Made by a program: the position numbers and the translations under genes
Assembly: GCA_022376925.1 (NCBI GenBank)
Contig: JAIOJX010000005.1
Coordinates: forward strand, 92,229,001 to 92,293,000
Source: Tragulus kanchil
Taxonomy: Eukaryota; Chordata; Mammalia; Artiodactyla; Tragulidae
Reading direction: 5' to 3'
DNA: 64,000 nucleotides
Shown here: in pieces, positions 43,681-54,245 of the stretch
Position numbering within the stretch: the stretch's first letter is position 1
Layout: each line of letters opens with the position of its first letter
The notes under the pieces: model-generated
The model's database searches: none
What the model was told of the DNA's origin: nothing
The model's input: the letters and a program-made list of their open reading frames with translations, nothing else

Positions 43681-44285
43681 GACCACTGGTTCTCAAAATG
43701 TCTCAACACATTTTGAGATTTTATTTTATTTTATCTTTAATGAATACTTCTTTGGGGTTTTTTTTCTAATTTTTATTTATTTATTTATTTTATTATTTAT
43801 TTTTGGCTATTCTGGGTTTTCACTGCTGCCACAGGCTCTTCTCTAGTTGCAGGGAGTGGGGGCCACTCTCCAGTTGAGGTGAGCAGGCTTCCCACCACGG
43901 TGACTCCCTTGTTGTGGAACTCGGGCTCCAGGGCACACAGGCTTCAGCAGTTGCGGCCCATGGGCTGCATAGTTGCAGCTCCGAGACTCTAGAGCACAGG
44001 CCCCATAGTTGTGGCTCATGGGCTCAGTCGCTCCACAGCATATGGGATCTTCCCAGATCAGGGATCAAACCCATATCTCCTGCACTGTCAGGTGGACTCT
44101 TCACCACTGAACCACCAGGGAAGCCCACGTTTTGAGATTTTAAATGTCTTTCCTTGTCAAGTTGAAGAGAAGGAGTGCTACCAGCATCTTTAAGTAGAAA
44201 CCTGGGATCCTGCTAAACATCCCACAGGGCACAGAACACCTCCCACAACAGGGAAATCAGTAGTGGCGACCATGAGAAACTGATC
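43681..44285 (+). repeat. MER20 (hAT-Charlie MITE) split by a SINE
   Basis: Left part CCACTGGTTCTCAAAATGTC (from 43681), right part 44128-44285 with GTGCTACCAGCATCTTTAAG, GATCCTGCTAAACATCCCAC and CACCTCCCACAACAGGGAAA, ending CATGAGAAACTGA. Together these are the ends and middle of MER20. The left part also appears at 42596 in duplication copy 1. Some MER20 copies act as hormone-responsive enhancers in placental mammals. Nothing here shows that for this copy. Confidence 0.7.
43723..44126 (-). mobile_element. CHR-2-like SINE inside MER20
   Basis: Minus-strand head GGGCTTCCCTGGTGGTTCAG, blocks CATAGTTGTGGCTCATGGGC and CTCTAGTTGCAGGGAGTGGG, and an (AAAT)n tail at 43773-43803. Direct repeats ACATTTTGAGATTTTA and ACGTTTTGAGATTTTA flank it. 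A 5'-truncated copy at 42638-42963 is cut by the duplication junction. Confidence 0.85.
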
Positions 44286-45279
44286 TAGCCTCACTTGCCA
44301 GAGGGTTCCTGCAGAACCACATTGGCTCCGATGTCTTTATTTCATAGAATCAGGCCCCAGCTGTGTAGTGAGGACTTTATTCCCCTCAGTCTCATGCTGT
44401 TATTTCTGTTCTCAGGAACTGTCTCAAGAGAATTCATGCATTGTTCACCTAGGCTTTCTCCGCTGGCTTCTGCCCATGTTGTGGAAGCTCAGAGAAAAAT
44501 CCCTTGGGAGCAGCCACTCACCTTGCACAGCTGCATGTGCCACCCACCCCAAGGGATGATGATGGTGCCCAGTGCTCCACCCCCTGGTGCCTTCTTAGCT
44601 GGCTGATGCTTTCCTCACGGTGTCAGCGTTGCCATAGCTCTGTGGAATCTAGTTACCTGGAAACCAAAGCACTGCTCTTGGTCAGTCTCACACACATCCT
44701 TTGAGAAGAGTTTCTTGGGTTTCTGCCTCCAACACATGTTTGTGGGGCCTGGCCAGGAGACCCGCAGCTGGGAAAGGACTGCATTGTCCTCTCATATCTC
44801 AGGTACCTGAGCCAACCACTTTTTTCCTCCTGTGGACAAAATTCTGCAAGCAAATAAAAATTTGCAAATCCATATAGACACACTAACATTGAATACTATG
44901 AGATCAGATAAAGACATAGTTACTCCAACTGACATTCTCCACAGCAGCCTGGAGAATCCCCTCCCACCAGCCACGTGGGCCAGGCTAATGCCCATTCCTT
45001 TGCCTTAGCTTATCCTCTAAAAGAAAATCTCCCTACCTCCATTTTGTCTGCATAAATCTTGCTCTCTTTTAAGACCTGGTTCTCATCTCCTCCAGGAAGT
45101 TTTCAAACTAAGCTGGATGCTTTTTGCTGTGAGTAGTAGAATGTTTAAAACAACTAGTGCTCATATTGTTTTATATAAAATCAAACATGCAACTAGAGAG
45201 TTTCAGAGTTGAGCAATTCAGCAACTCAGTTGCTTCTCTCCAAGTCTCTTGATTTTATCTCATGGTCACAAGATGGCTA
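44286..45279. other. Unique DNA, no gene recognised
   Basis: Relatively GC-richer, free of recognised repeats. Three overlapping frames at 44295-44704 are open in different phases with no domain, and none has convincing coding character. Confidence 0.45.
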
Positions 45280-45291
45280 TGACAGCATCTT

Positions 45292-45402
45292 TTTTTTTTT
45301 TTTTAACTTTTATTTTACTTTTAACTTTTACAGAGTTTTGTTATTTACAGATACGTATGCTCCCAGATTAGTCATATGTATATCCCCCTCTTCCTACCCC
45401 CT
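45292..45402 (-). mobile_element. Very short L1 3' end, perfect 12-bp target-site duplication
   Basis: A poly(T) run plus about 90 bases of minus-strand L1 3' end (ACTTTTACAGAGTTTTGTTA...TTAGTCATATG). TGACAGCATCTT is exactly repeated at 45280-45291 and 45403-45414. It matches the short L1 at 1822, so both come from one L1 subfamily. Confidence 0.9.
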
Positions 45403-45414
45403 TGACAGCATCTT

Positions 45415-45943
45415 CTCATCATGAAAATGTCAAAAGGGAGGAAGTAAAAGAGAAGTTCCTGGCTTCTCCCTTGCTAGGGTATAAAAAGGAATTTGATTAG
45501 AAGCCTATTTCTTTTTTGTCAGAGAGGAAATTCTTTCCCACAAGTCCCCAACAGATATATCTTTATATTTCATCTGCCAGAACTCACCCAGTCATTGAAA
45601 TGATTGTGATTACTTTAGACATATCATGGGTCATTCCTTTGACCTGGAGGATGAACTCACCTTACCTTAGTGCATTGTTGCTCCATGGAAAGAGAAGCAT
45701 TGGTGCTTTGGGGAGTACACAAGAGGAGACTGGCCAGGCCCCTTAGAATGAAAGAGTAGGACCGTATCATCTTGGATGTTACACATAGTAGCGTCAGAAC
45801 TATCTGAACCAGTTGATGACAAAAACATATTAAGAGAGTTACATATTTAAGACCACCAGGTTCTTCTTGTTCTTTCCCACAGTTGACCATGCAACAGCTC
45901 ATGAAAGATACCATAATGGAGAGAATACTGAGAGTTAACATTG
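45415..45943. other. Unique DNA
   Basis: No recognised repeat or gene. The TATAAAAAGG at 45480 is a TATA-like string without other promoter evidence. Confidence 0.4.
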
Positions 45944-46050
45944 GATTAATATTGAGAATAGTGAGAGTTAAACTTCGATTTGAGTTCCAATCCTGGTACT
46001 GGTGAATGACCTTGGACAAGTCATTTGCTTTCTCTGAGTCTTAACTTGCA
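45944..46050 (+). repeat. MIR fragment
   Basis: GAGTTCCAATCCTGGTACTG, GACCTTGGACAAGTCATTTGC and TCTCTGAGTCTTAACTTGC follow the MIR core. Confidence 0.75.
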
Positions 46051-48442
46051 TCACTCCTGGTAGTCGATTATTCTCAGATACAGAACATGGCACCTTAGGA
46101 AGGCTGGTAGCTGAAAACCAAAGTGTTTCTCGTGGACTGCCCTTGCTCAGTTCTTCACCCTCTTCAGTCTTCTCCATAATGGGGCATGAAACACATTATC
46201 ATGAAACACGATCATGGCTGTTTACAGTTCCCAGAGATCCTGGAGACTCAACACTAAAATACTTAGTCCTGACCCTTAGGAACACTGAACAGAACAGCAG
46301 CGAGGGCCAGCCAAGAGTAGAGACATTTAGAACTTCAAAGTCACCAAAACTCAAAAAAAGGATTCTAATTAAGGCATTGCAATTTTTTTAAGACTTCATT
46401 TTTTTTTAGAGTAGACTTAGGATTATAAGAAAATTTATAGAAAGATGAGAGATTTCTCATATCCCTCCTGCTGTTTCACATGAATAGCTTTCCTAAGTGT
46501 CAGTATCACTCACCAGAATGGTGCATTTGTTCTTGATGGTAAACCTACATTGACCCATCATTATCACCCAAAGTCTGAAGTCCATAGACTACTAACCAAA
46601 CCTTAAGTCTGTAGATTTAGGATTTGTTGTTCATTCACCCAGTCATGTCTGACTCTTTGTGACCTCATGAACTGAAGCACTCCAGACTTCCCTAACCTTC
46701 ACAATCTCTCAGAATTTGCTCAAATTCACGTGCATTGAATCAGTGATGCCGTCCAACTATCTCATCTTCTGTTATTCTCCTCTTCTGCCTTCAGTCTTTT
46801 CCAGTATCAGTGCCTTTTTCAATGAGTCAGCTCTTCACATAAGGTAGTTAAGGTACTAGAGCTTCAGCATCAGTCCTTCCAATGAATATTCAGGATTGAT
46901 TTCCTTTAGGATTGACTGGTTGCTGTACAAGGCACTCTCAAGAGTCCTCTCTATGACCACAGTTCAAAGGCATCATTTCTTCAGCAACTCTCACATCTGT
47001 AAATGACTACTGGAAAAACCATAGCTTTCACTATATGGACCTTTGTTAGCAAAGTGATATCTCTGCTCTTTAATACCTTAGGGTTTTCTTTGCTGATATA
47101 TATTCTATGAGTTTGAACAAATATATAATGACAGGTGTCCATCATTATAATCTCACATAAAGTATGTTACTGTCCTAAAAATGTTCTGTGTTCCACCTGT
47201 GTACCCACCCCTCTTGCCTCTCTCCCACAGATTAGATTTCCATCCTGGAGGAACTCAACATTTTTAAAATCACTCCTGGTAGTCGATTATTCTCAGATAC
47301 AGAACATGGCACCTTAGGAAGGCTGGTAGCTGAAAACCAAAGTGTTTCTCGTGGACTGCCCTTGCTCAGTTCTTCACCCTCTTCAGTCTTCTCCATAATG
47401 GGGCATGAAACACATTATCATGAAACACGATCATGGCTGTTTACAGTTCCCAGAGATCCTGGAGACTCAACACTAAAATACTTAGTCCTGACCCTTAGGA
47501 ACACTGAACAGAACAGCAGCGAGGGCCAGCCAAGAGTAGAGTCATTTAGAACTTCAAAGTCACCAAAACTCAAAAAGGATTCTAATTAAGGCATTGCAAT
47601 TTTTTAAGACTTCATTTTTTTAGAGTAGACTTAGGATTATAAGAAAATTTATAGAAAGATGAGAGATTTCTCATATCCCTCCTGCTGTTTCACATGAATA
47701 GCTTTCCTAAGTGTCAGTATCACTCACCAGAATGGTGCATTTGTTCTTGATGGTAAACCTACATTGACCCATCATTATCACCCAAAGTCTGAAGTCCATA
47801 GACTACTAACCAAACCTTAAGTCTGTAGATTTAGGATTTGTTGTTCATTCACCCAGTCATGTCTGACTCTTTGTGACCTCATGAACTGAAGCACTCCAGA
47901 CTTCCCTAACCTTCACAATCTCTCAGAATTTGCTCAAATTCACGTGCATTGAATCAGTGATGCCGTCCAACTATCTCATCTTCTGTTATTCTCCTCTTCT
48001 GCCTTCAGTCTTTTCCAGTATCAGTGCCTTTTTCAATGAGTCAGCTCTTCACATAAGGTAGTTAAGGTACTAGAGCTTCAGCATCAGTCCTTCCAATGAA
48101 TATTCAGGATTGATTTCCTTTAGGATTGACTGGTTGCTGTACAAGGCACTCTCAAGAGTCCTCTCTATGACCACAGTTCAAAGGCATCATTTCTTCAGCA
48201 ACTCTCACATCTGTAAATGACTACTGGAAAAACCATAGCTTTCACTATATGGACCTTTGTTAGCAAAGTGATATCTCTGCTCTTTAATACCTTAGGGTTT
48301 TCTTTGCTGATATATATTCTATGAGTTTGAACAAATATATAATGACAGGTGTCCATCATTATAATCTCACATAAAGTATGTTACTGTCCTAAAAATGTTC
48401 TGTGTTCCACCTGTGTACCCACCCCTCTTGCCTCTCTCCCAC
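46051..48442 (+). repeat. Local tandem duplication 12: 46051-47229 and 47270-48442
   Basis: Offset 1219, falling to 1213 after losses in homopolymers near the start of copy 2 (A7 to A5, T8 to T6, T9 to T7). One substitution (GAGACATT to GAGTCATT) lies in the same stretch. The spacer is 47230-47269. This is the longest of the units. Confidence 0.95.
46626..47086 (-). mobile_element. BovB 3' fragment inside L1M
   Basis: Minus-strand BovB from the 3' end (TTGTTCATTCACCCAGTCATG) to GGACCTTTGTTAGCAAAGTG. TTAGGATTT and TTAGGGTTT on either side may be the target-site duplication. Copy at about 47843-48290. Confidence 0.85.
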
Positions 48443-48980
48443 CTCTAGCAACCACTGACCTTTTTGTGGTCTCCATAGTTTTGCCTTTTCCAGAAAGTAT
48501 AATAGTTGGATTCATATAGTATGTAGCCTTTTCAGGTTGACTTATTTCACTTAGTTATGTGCATTTTAGTTCCCTACATATTTTTCCATGGCTATACTTC
48601 CTTTTTAGGAGAACTGTTAGGATTTACCCTCTCAATAACTTTCATGTATATCATATAGCAGTGATAACTATAATTATCATGTTGTACATGACATCCCTAA
48701 TACTTATTTACCAATACTAGGGGGATTATAACTGGAAGTTTGTCTGTTTTGACCACTTTTCTTCAGTTCCCACTCTTTCACCCCTGCCACTTTTGGCCAT
48801 AAATCTGATATTTTTTCCTATGAGTTTGTTTTAAATTTTAATTAGGCTCTACATGTAAGTGAGATCATACAGTATTTCTCTGACTTATTTTAATTAGCAT
48901 AATTTACTAAAGATTCTTCCATAGGGTTGCAGATGACAAGATTTCCTCATTTTATGGCTGAATGGTTTTCATTTTATATA

Positions 48981-49011
<31 letters not shown>

Positions 49012-50060
49012 GACAATTTTTTAAATCTATACATCCATCAGCAGACTCTTAGCTTGCTTCCATGTAATGACTGTTGTAAATAACGCTACTGTGAAGATTG
49101 GGATGCAAATATCTTTTTTGAGTTAGTTTTCTTTTCCTTTGGACATATTCATAAAAGTTGGACTTCTGGATTATAGGGTAGTTAATTTTTAATTTTTGAG
49201 GATCCTCCATACTGTTTTTCATATCAGCTGCACTAGATTATAATCCCACCAACAGTGTACAAGGGTTCCTTTTACTCCACATCATCACAAGCATTTGTTT
49301 TCACTTGCTTTTTTGACGATGGCAATTCTAATAGCTGTGAGGTTATATCTTCTTTTTTGGTTTTGGGAAAATGGGTTTTCTTTGCTGATATATATTCTAT
49401 GAGTTTGAACAAATATATAATGACAGGTGTCCATCATTATAATCTCACATAAAGTATGTTACTGTCCTAAAAATGTTCTGTGTTCCACCTGTGTACCCAC
49501 CCCTCTTGCCTCTCTCCCACCTCTAGCAACCACTGACCTTTTTGTGGTCTCCATAGTTTTGCCTTTTCCAGAAAGTATAATAGTTGGATTCATATAGTAT
49601 GTAGCCTTTTCAGGTTGACTTATTTCACTTAGTTATGTGCATTTTAGTTCCCTACATATTTTTCCATGGCTATACTTCCTTTTTAGGAGAACTGTTAGGA
49701 TTTACCCTCTCAATAACTTTCATGTATATCATATAGCAGTGATAACTATAATTATCATGTTGTACATGACATCCCTAATACTTATTTACCAATACTAGGG
49801 GGATTATAACTGGAAGTTTGTCTGTTTTGACCACTTTTCTTCAGTTCCCACTCTTTCACCCCTGCCACTTTTGGCCATAAATCTGATATTTTTTCCTATG
49901 AGTTTGTTTTAAATTTTAATTAGGCTCTACATGTAAGTGAGATCATACAGTATTTCTCTGACTTATTTTAATTAGCATAATTTACTAAAGATTCTTCCAT
50001 AGGGTTGCAGATGACAAGATTTCCTCATTTTATGGCTGAATGGTTTTCATTTTATATATA

Positions 50061-50091
<31 letters not shown>

Positions 50092-50434
50092 GACAATTTT
50101 TTAAATCTATACATCCATCAGCAGACTCTTAGCTTGCTTCCATGTAATGACTGTTGTAAATAACGCTACTGTGAAGATTGGGATGCAAATATCTTTTTTG
50201 AGTTAGTTTTCTTTTCCTTTGGACATATTCATAAAAGTTGGACTTCTGGATTATAGGGTAGTTAATTTTTAATTTTTGAGGATCCTCCATACTGTTTTTC
50301 ATATCAGCTGCACTAGATTATAATCCCACCAACAGTGTACAAGGGTTCCTTTTACTCCACATCATCACAAGCATTTGTTTTCACTTGCTTTTTTGACGAT
50401 GGCAATTCTAATAGCTGTGAGGTTATATCTTCTT
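48295..50434 (+). repeat. Local tandem duplication 13: 48295-49354 and 49373-50434
   Basis: Offset 1078, rising to 1080 after one extra TA in a microsatellite. It overlaps duplication 12, so the GGGTTTTCTTTGCTGATA stretch occurs three times (47091, 48295 and 49373). The spacer 49355-49372 is G/T-rich and ragged. Confidence 0.95.
48976..49011. repeat. (TA)n microsatellite
   Basis: TA tract with one TGTGTA interruption inside L1M. The copy near 50054-50091 is 2 bases longer. Confidence 0.85.
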
Positions 50435-50625
50435 GTGGTTTTGACTGGGATTTCCTTAGTTATTAGCAATGGGGAGCATATTTTCATATATCTGTAGGCT
50501 ATTCACATATCTTCTTTGGGAAAATGTTACTCAGATTTTTAATCCTATTTTAATAGAATTGTTTGGGCCTTTTGCTATTATTTGAGTTCTTTATACATTT
50601 TGAGTATTAATTGCTTCTAAGATAC

Positions 50626-52826
50626 ATTTTTAATGCTTTTGTTGTTTGTTCTTTAGAAGTCATATTCAAAAAATGATTGCCAAGATCCATTTCAAGGAGA
50701 TTTTTTTCTATATATTTTCTTCTGGGAGTTTCATGGTTTCAGTTTTAGGTCTTGTATTTAAGTTCTTCATCCATTTTGAGCTAATTTTTGTGAATTTTGT
50801 TCTTCAGTATATGAATATCCAATGTTGAGGATCATTTATTTATCAGTCTTTACTCCATTGAGGATGCTTGAGTTCCTCGTTTAATATTAGTTAGTCATAT
50901 ATGTTTGGTTAATTTGTGGGATCTCCGTTCTGTTCTATTGATTTGTCTGTTTTTATCCAGGACCATATCCTTTTTTATTAATTAAGTATTTTTATTTTGC
51001 TTTTGCAGAGTTTTGTGGTTTACAGCTATATATAATTCCAAATCCATCATAGGTATATCTTTGACTGCTCCCTCTCCCCCACTATCCCACCCCTACAGGT
51101 TGTTGCATAGCTTCCATGTAAGATCCCTTAGTCCCACAGTGCATTCACAAGGGTTATCTCTTTTACATATGATAGCGTAGGTTTCCAAGTTCTTTTTCCA
51201 TACCTCTCGTCCCATCTTCCCTTCCCTCAATGTCCACAGGTCTGTTATCTATGTCTGTTTCTCCATAGCTGCTCTGCATGTGTGTTTATCAGTACCATCT
51301 TTCTAGATTCCATATATATGTGTTACTATACTGTATTTGTCCTCTTTTTGACTTACTTCACTTTGTATGATAGGTTCTAGATTTGTCCACCTCATAAGAA
51401 CTGAATCAAATGCATTTCTCTTTACGGCTGAGAAGTATTCCATTGTATATATGTACCATAGCTTCTTTTTGGGGTGGGGTGGGAGGGGACGAGGGTGGGC
51501 CACTTCTGTTGGTCTTTCATTTGTCTATTTTCATCCATCTTTGTTCTTTGGCCCGTGTGGGCCTCCCATCAAAGTGGCCTCCGCTGTCACAGAGCACCAG
51601 CTCTGGGCTCATGTGCTCAGAGCTCGGGCTCAGTAATTGGACACATCGGTCCAGCGCTCCGCGCACGTGGGATCTTACCCAGGCCAGAAAGCGAGCCAGC
51701 GCCCTTGCACTGATTGGCATTTTCATAGGAAGAATTTTTAATGCTTTTGTTGTTTGTTCTTTAGAAGTCATATTCAAAAAATGATTGCCAAGATCCATTT
51801 CAAGGAGATTTTTTTCTATATATTTTCTTCTGGGAGTTTCATGGTTTCAGTTTTAGGTCTTGTATTTAAGTTCTTCATCCATTTTGAGCTAATTTTTGTG
51901 AATTTTGTTCTTCAGTATATGAATATCCAATGTTGAGGATCATTTATTTATCAGTCTTTACTCCATTGAGGATGCTTGAGTTCCTCGTTTAATATTAGTT
52001 AGTCATATATGTTTGGTTAATTTGTGGGATCTCCGTTCTGTTCTATTGATTTGTCTGTTTTTATCCAGGACCATATCCTTTTTTATTAATTAAGTATTTT
52101 TATTTTGCTTTTGCAGAGTTTTGTGGTTTACAGCTATATATAATTCCAAATCCATCATAGGTATATCTTTGACTGCTCCCTCTCCCCCACTATCCCACCC
52201 CTACAGGTTGTTGCATAGCTTCCATGTAAGATCCCTTAGTCCCACAGTGCATTCACAAGGGTTATCTCTTTTACATATGATAGCGTAGGTTTCCAAGTTC
52301 TTTTTCCATACCTCTCGTCCCATCTTCCCTTCCCTCAATGTCCACAGGTCTGTTATCTATGTCTGTTTCTCCATAGCTGCTCTGCATGTGTGTTTATCAG
52401 TACCATCTTTCTAGATTCCATATATATGTGTTACTATACTGTATTTGTCCTCTTTTTGACTTACTTCACTTTGTATGATAGGTTCTAGATTTGTCCACCT
52501 CATAAGAACTGAATCAAATGCATTTCTCTTTACGGCTGAGAAGTATTCCATTGTATATATGTACCATAGCTTCTTTTTGGGGGGGGTGGGAGGGGACGAG
52601 GGGTGGGCCACTTCTGTTGGTCTTTCATTTGTCTATTTTCATCCATCTTTGTTCTTTGGCCCGTGTGGGCCTCCCATCAAAGTGGCCTCCGCTGTCACAG
52701 AGCACCAGCTCTGGGCTCATGTGCTCCAGAGCTCGGGCTCAGTAATTGGACACATCGGTCCAGCCGCTCCGCGGCACGTGGGATCTTACCCAGGCCAGAA
52801 AGCGAGCCAGCGCCCCTTGCACTGCA
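50626..52826 (+). repeat. Local tandem duplication 14: 50626-51711 and 51734-52826
   Basis: Offset 1108. In the last 100 or so bases of copy 1, about five single-base losses occur against copy 2 (CTCAGAG for CTCCAGAG, CAGCGCTCC for CAGCCGCTCC, GCGCACG for GCGGCACG, GCGCCCTTG for GCGCCCCTTG, and CAGAGC/GCC changes). G-run lengths also differ. This clustering at the join is the clearest error signature of all. Confidence 0.95.
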
Positions 52827-52864
52827 AGGCGGTGTCCTTACCCACTGGACCACCAGGGAAGCCC
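52577..52864 (-). mobile_element. tRNA-headed long-body SINE in L1 ORF2
   Basis: Direct repeats TACCATAGCTTCTTT at 52562-52576 and 52865-52879. On the plus strand the insert opens with TTGGGGGGGGTGGGAGGGG and ends CCACCAGGGAAGCCC. It has no A-rich tail next to the left repeat. A degraded copy at 51469-51711 ends in the duplication join. Same target position as the SINE at 32315. Confidence 0.9.
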
Positions 52865-53112
52865 TACCATAGCTTCTTTATCCATTCATTCATCAATGGA
52901 CATCTAGGCTGCTTCCATGTTCTAGCTATTGTACAGAGTGCTGCAATGAACATTGGGGTACAGGTGTCTCTCTCAATTTTGATTTCCTCAAGGTGTATGC
53001 CTAATAGTGGGATTGCTGTATCATATGGTGCTTCTTTTCGCAGTTTTTTAAGGATTCTCGACATTGTCTTCCATAGTGGTTGTATCAGTTTACATTCCCA
53101 CAAGCAATGCAA
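52864..53112 (-). pseudogene. L1 ORF2 C-terminal fragment (82 aa)
   Basis: [40 protein letters not shown] and [20 protein letters not shown] match the ORF2 C-terminus. Further ORF2 residues ([15 protein letters not shown]) lie beyond the SINE at about 52411-52611. Confidence 0.9.
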
Positions 53113-53701
53113 GAAGGTTCTTTTTTCTTCGCACCCTCTTCAGCATTTATTATCTGTAGTTTTTTGATGATGGCCATTCTGACTGATGTGAGGTGATATT
53201 TCATTGTAGTTTTGATTTGCATTTCTCTAATAATAAGCAAGGTTGAGCACCTTTTCATGTGTTTTTTGGCTATGTGTATGTCTTCTTTGGAGAGTTTATT
53301 GGGTTTTTTGTGTTTTTCGGTGTTGAGTTATCTGAGTTGCTTGTATATTTTGGAAGTTAATTCTTTGCTGGTTGTTTCATTTGTTATTTTCCCCCATTCT
53401 GTGTGTTGTCTGTTAACATTGTTTGTAGTTTCTTTGACTGTGCAAAAGCTTTTAAGTTTCATTAGGTCCCACATGTTTACTTTTGTTTTTATTTCAGTTA
53501 TTCTAGAGGGTGGGTATAGAAGATCTTGCTCTGATTTATGTCATTGAGTATTTTGCTATATTCTCCTCCAAGGGTTTTATGGTTTCTGTTCTTACATTTA
53601 GGTCTTTAATCAGTTTTCAGTTTATCTTTGTGTATGGTGTCAGGGAATGTTCCACTTCATTTTTTTTGCGTGTAACTCTTATCCAGGACCATATTACTTT
53701 T

Positions 53702-53912
53702 GAGAGAGCTTTCCCTTGTGGTTTAAATAGTAAAGAATCTGCCTGCAATGCAGCAGACCTGGGTTCAATCCCTGGGTCGAGAAGGTCCCCTCTAGAGAGG
53801 AATCACAACCCACTCCAGTATTTTTGCCTGGAAAATCCCATGAAGAGAGGAGCCTAGCAGGCTGCAGTCCATGGGGTCACACAGAGTGTGACATGACTGA
53901 AGAAACTTGGCA
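53702..53912 (+). mobile_element. Bov-tA SINE
   Basis: Head AGCTTTCCCTTGTGGTTTAA, then CAGACCTGGGTTCAATCCC (B box region), CCACTCCAGTATTTTTGCC, GGCTGCAGTCCATGGGGTC and an end GACATGACTGAAGAAACTTGG. Inserted in the L1M ORF2 region. Copy at about 54811-55021. Confidence 0.9.
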
Positions 53913-54049
53913 TGCATTATGCTTTTGATTACTCTATATTAAGACTATAGCTTAAAATCAAGAAGAGTGATGCCTCCTGCTTTGTTTCTTTTCAGGATTG
54001 CTTTGGCTATTCTAGTCTCTATAGTTCTACATAAAATTTAAGATTTTCT

Positions 54050-54245
54050 GGGCTTCCCTGGTGATCCAGTGGGTAAAAAGTCTTGCCTTACAGTGCAAGG
54101 GGCACTGCTTCAATCTCTGACTCAGGAAGACCCCACGTGCCACAGAGTGGCTGGAATGATGTGTCCAATTATGAGCCACTGCAATGGGAAGCCCACACAT
54201 ACCAAAGAATAAAAAGATGGATGAAAATATATAAATAAAAGAGTC
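54050..54245 (+). mobile_element. tRNA-headed SINE, internally deleted
   Basis: Head GGGCTTCCCTGGTGATCCAG, CACTGCTTCAATCTCTGAC, GTGTCCAATTATGAGCCACT, then a jump to GCAATGGGAAGCCCACAC. It lacks about 50 bases of the body found in other copies. Copy at 55158-55352. Confidence 0.85.

Larger units (their letters stand above)
41869..44048 (+). repeat. Local tandem duplication 11: 41869-42963 and 42960-44048
   Basis: Offset 1092 before and 1085 after a TA microsatellite that differs by 7 bases between copies. The join falls on a shared GGAT, so there is no spacer. Confidence 0.95.
46385..50952 (-). mobile_element. Old L1M, 3' end through ORF2 end, with a BovB insertion
   Basis: Minus-strand L1M 3' UTR: TAGAGTAGACTTAGGATTAT, CTACATTGACCCATCATTATC, CAAATATATAATGACAGGTG, CCATAGTTTTGCCTTTTCCAG, GTAGCCTTTTCAGGTTGAC, then ORF2 at 50640. 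Interrupted by BovB (46626-47086) and inflated by duplications 12 and 13. It resumes at 53695 after another L1. Confidence 0.75.
50969..53678 (-). mobile_element. Artiodactyl L1 nested in L1M, with target-site duplication and SINE
   Basis: Minus-strand L1 from the T-rich 3' end (50969) to a 5' truncation at 53678. TTATCCAGGACCATAT flanks it exactly at 50953-50968 and 53679-53694, and is itself L1M sequence. Without duplication 14 it would be about 1.6 kb, with a SINE at 52577-52864. Confidence 0.95.

Noticed and set aside
44295..44704. Three overlapping frames in unique DNA
   Set aside because: Open in different phases with no domain, no start context and no splice partner.
45480..45489. TATA box promoter
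   Set aside because: TATAAAAAGG stands alone without an initiator, CpG island or transcript evidence.
52475..53167. 230-aa open frame on the plus strand
   Set aside because: It is the antisense of L1 ORF2 plus a SINE; the minus strand carries the real L1 peptide landmarks.
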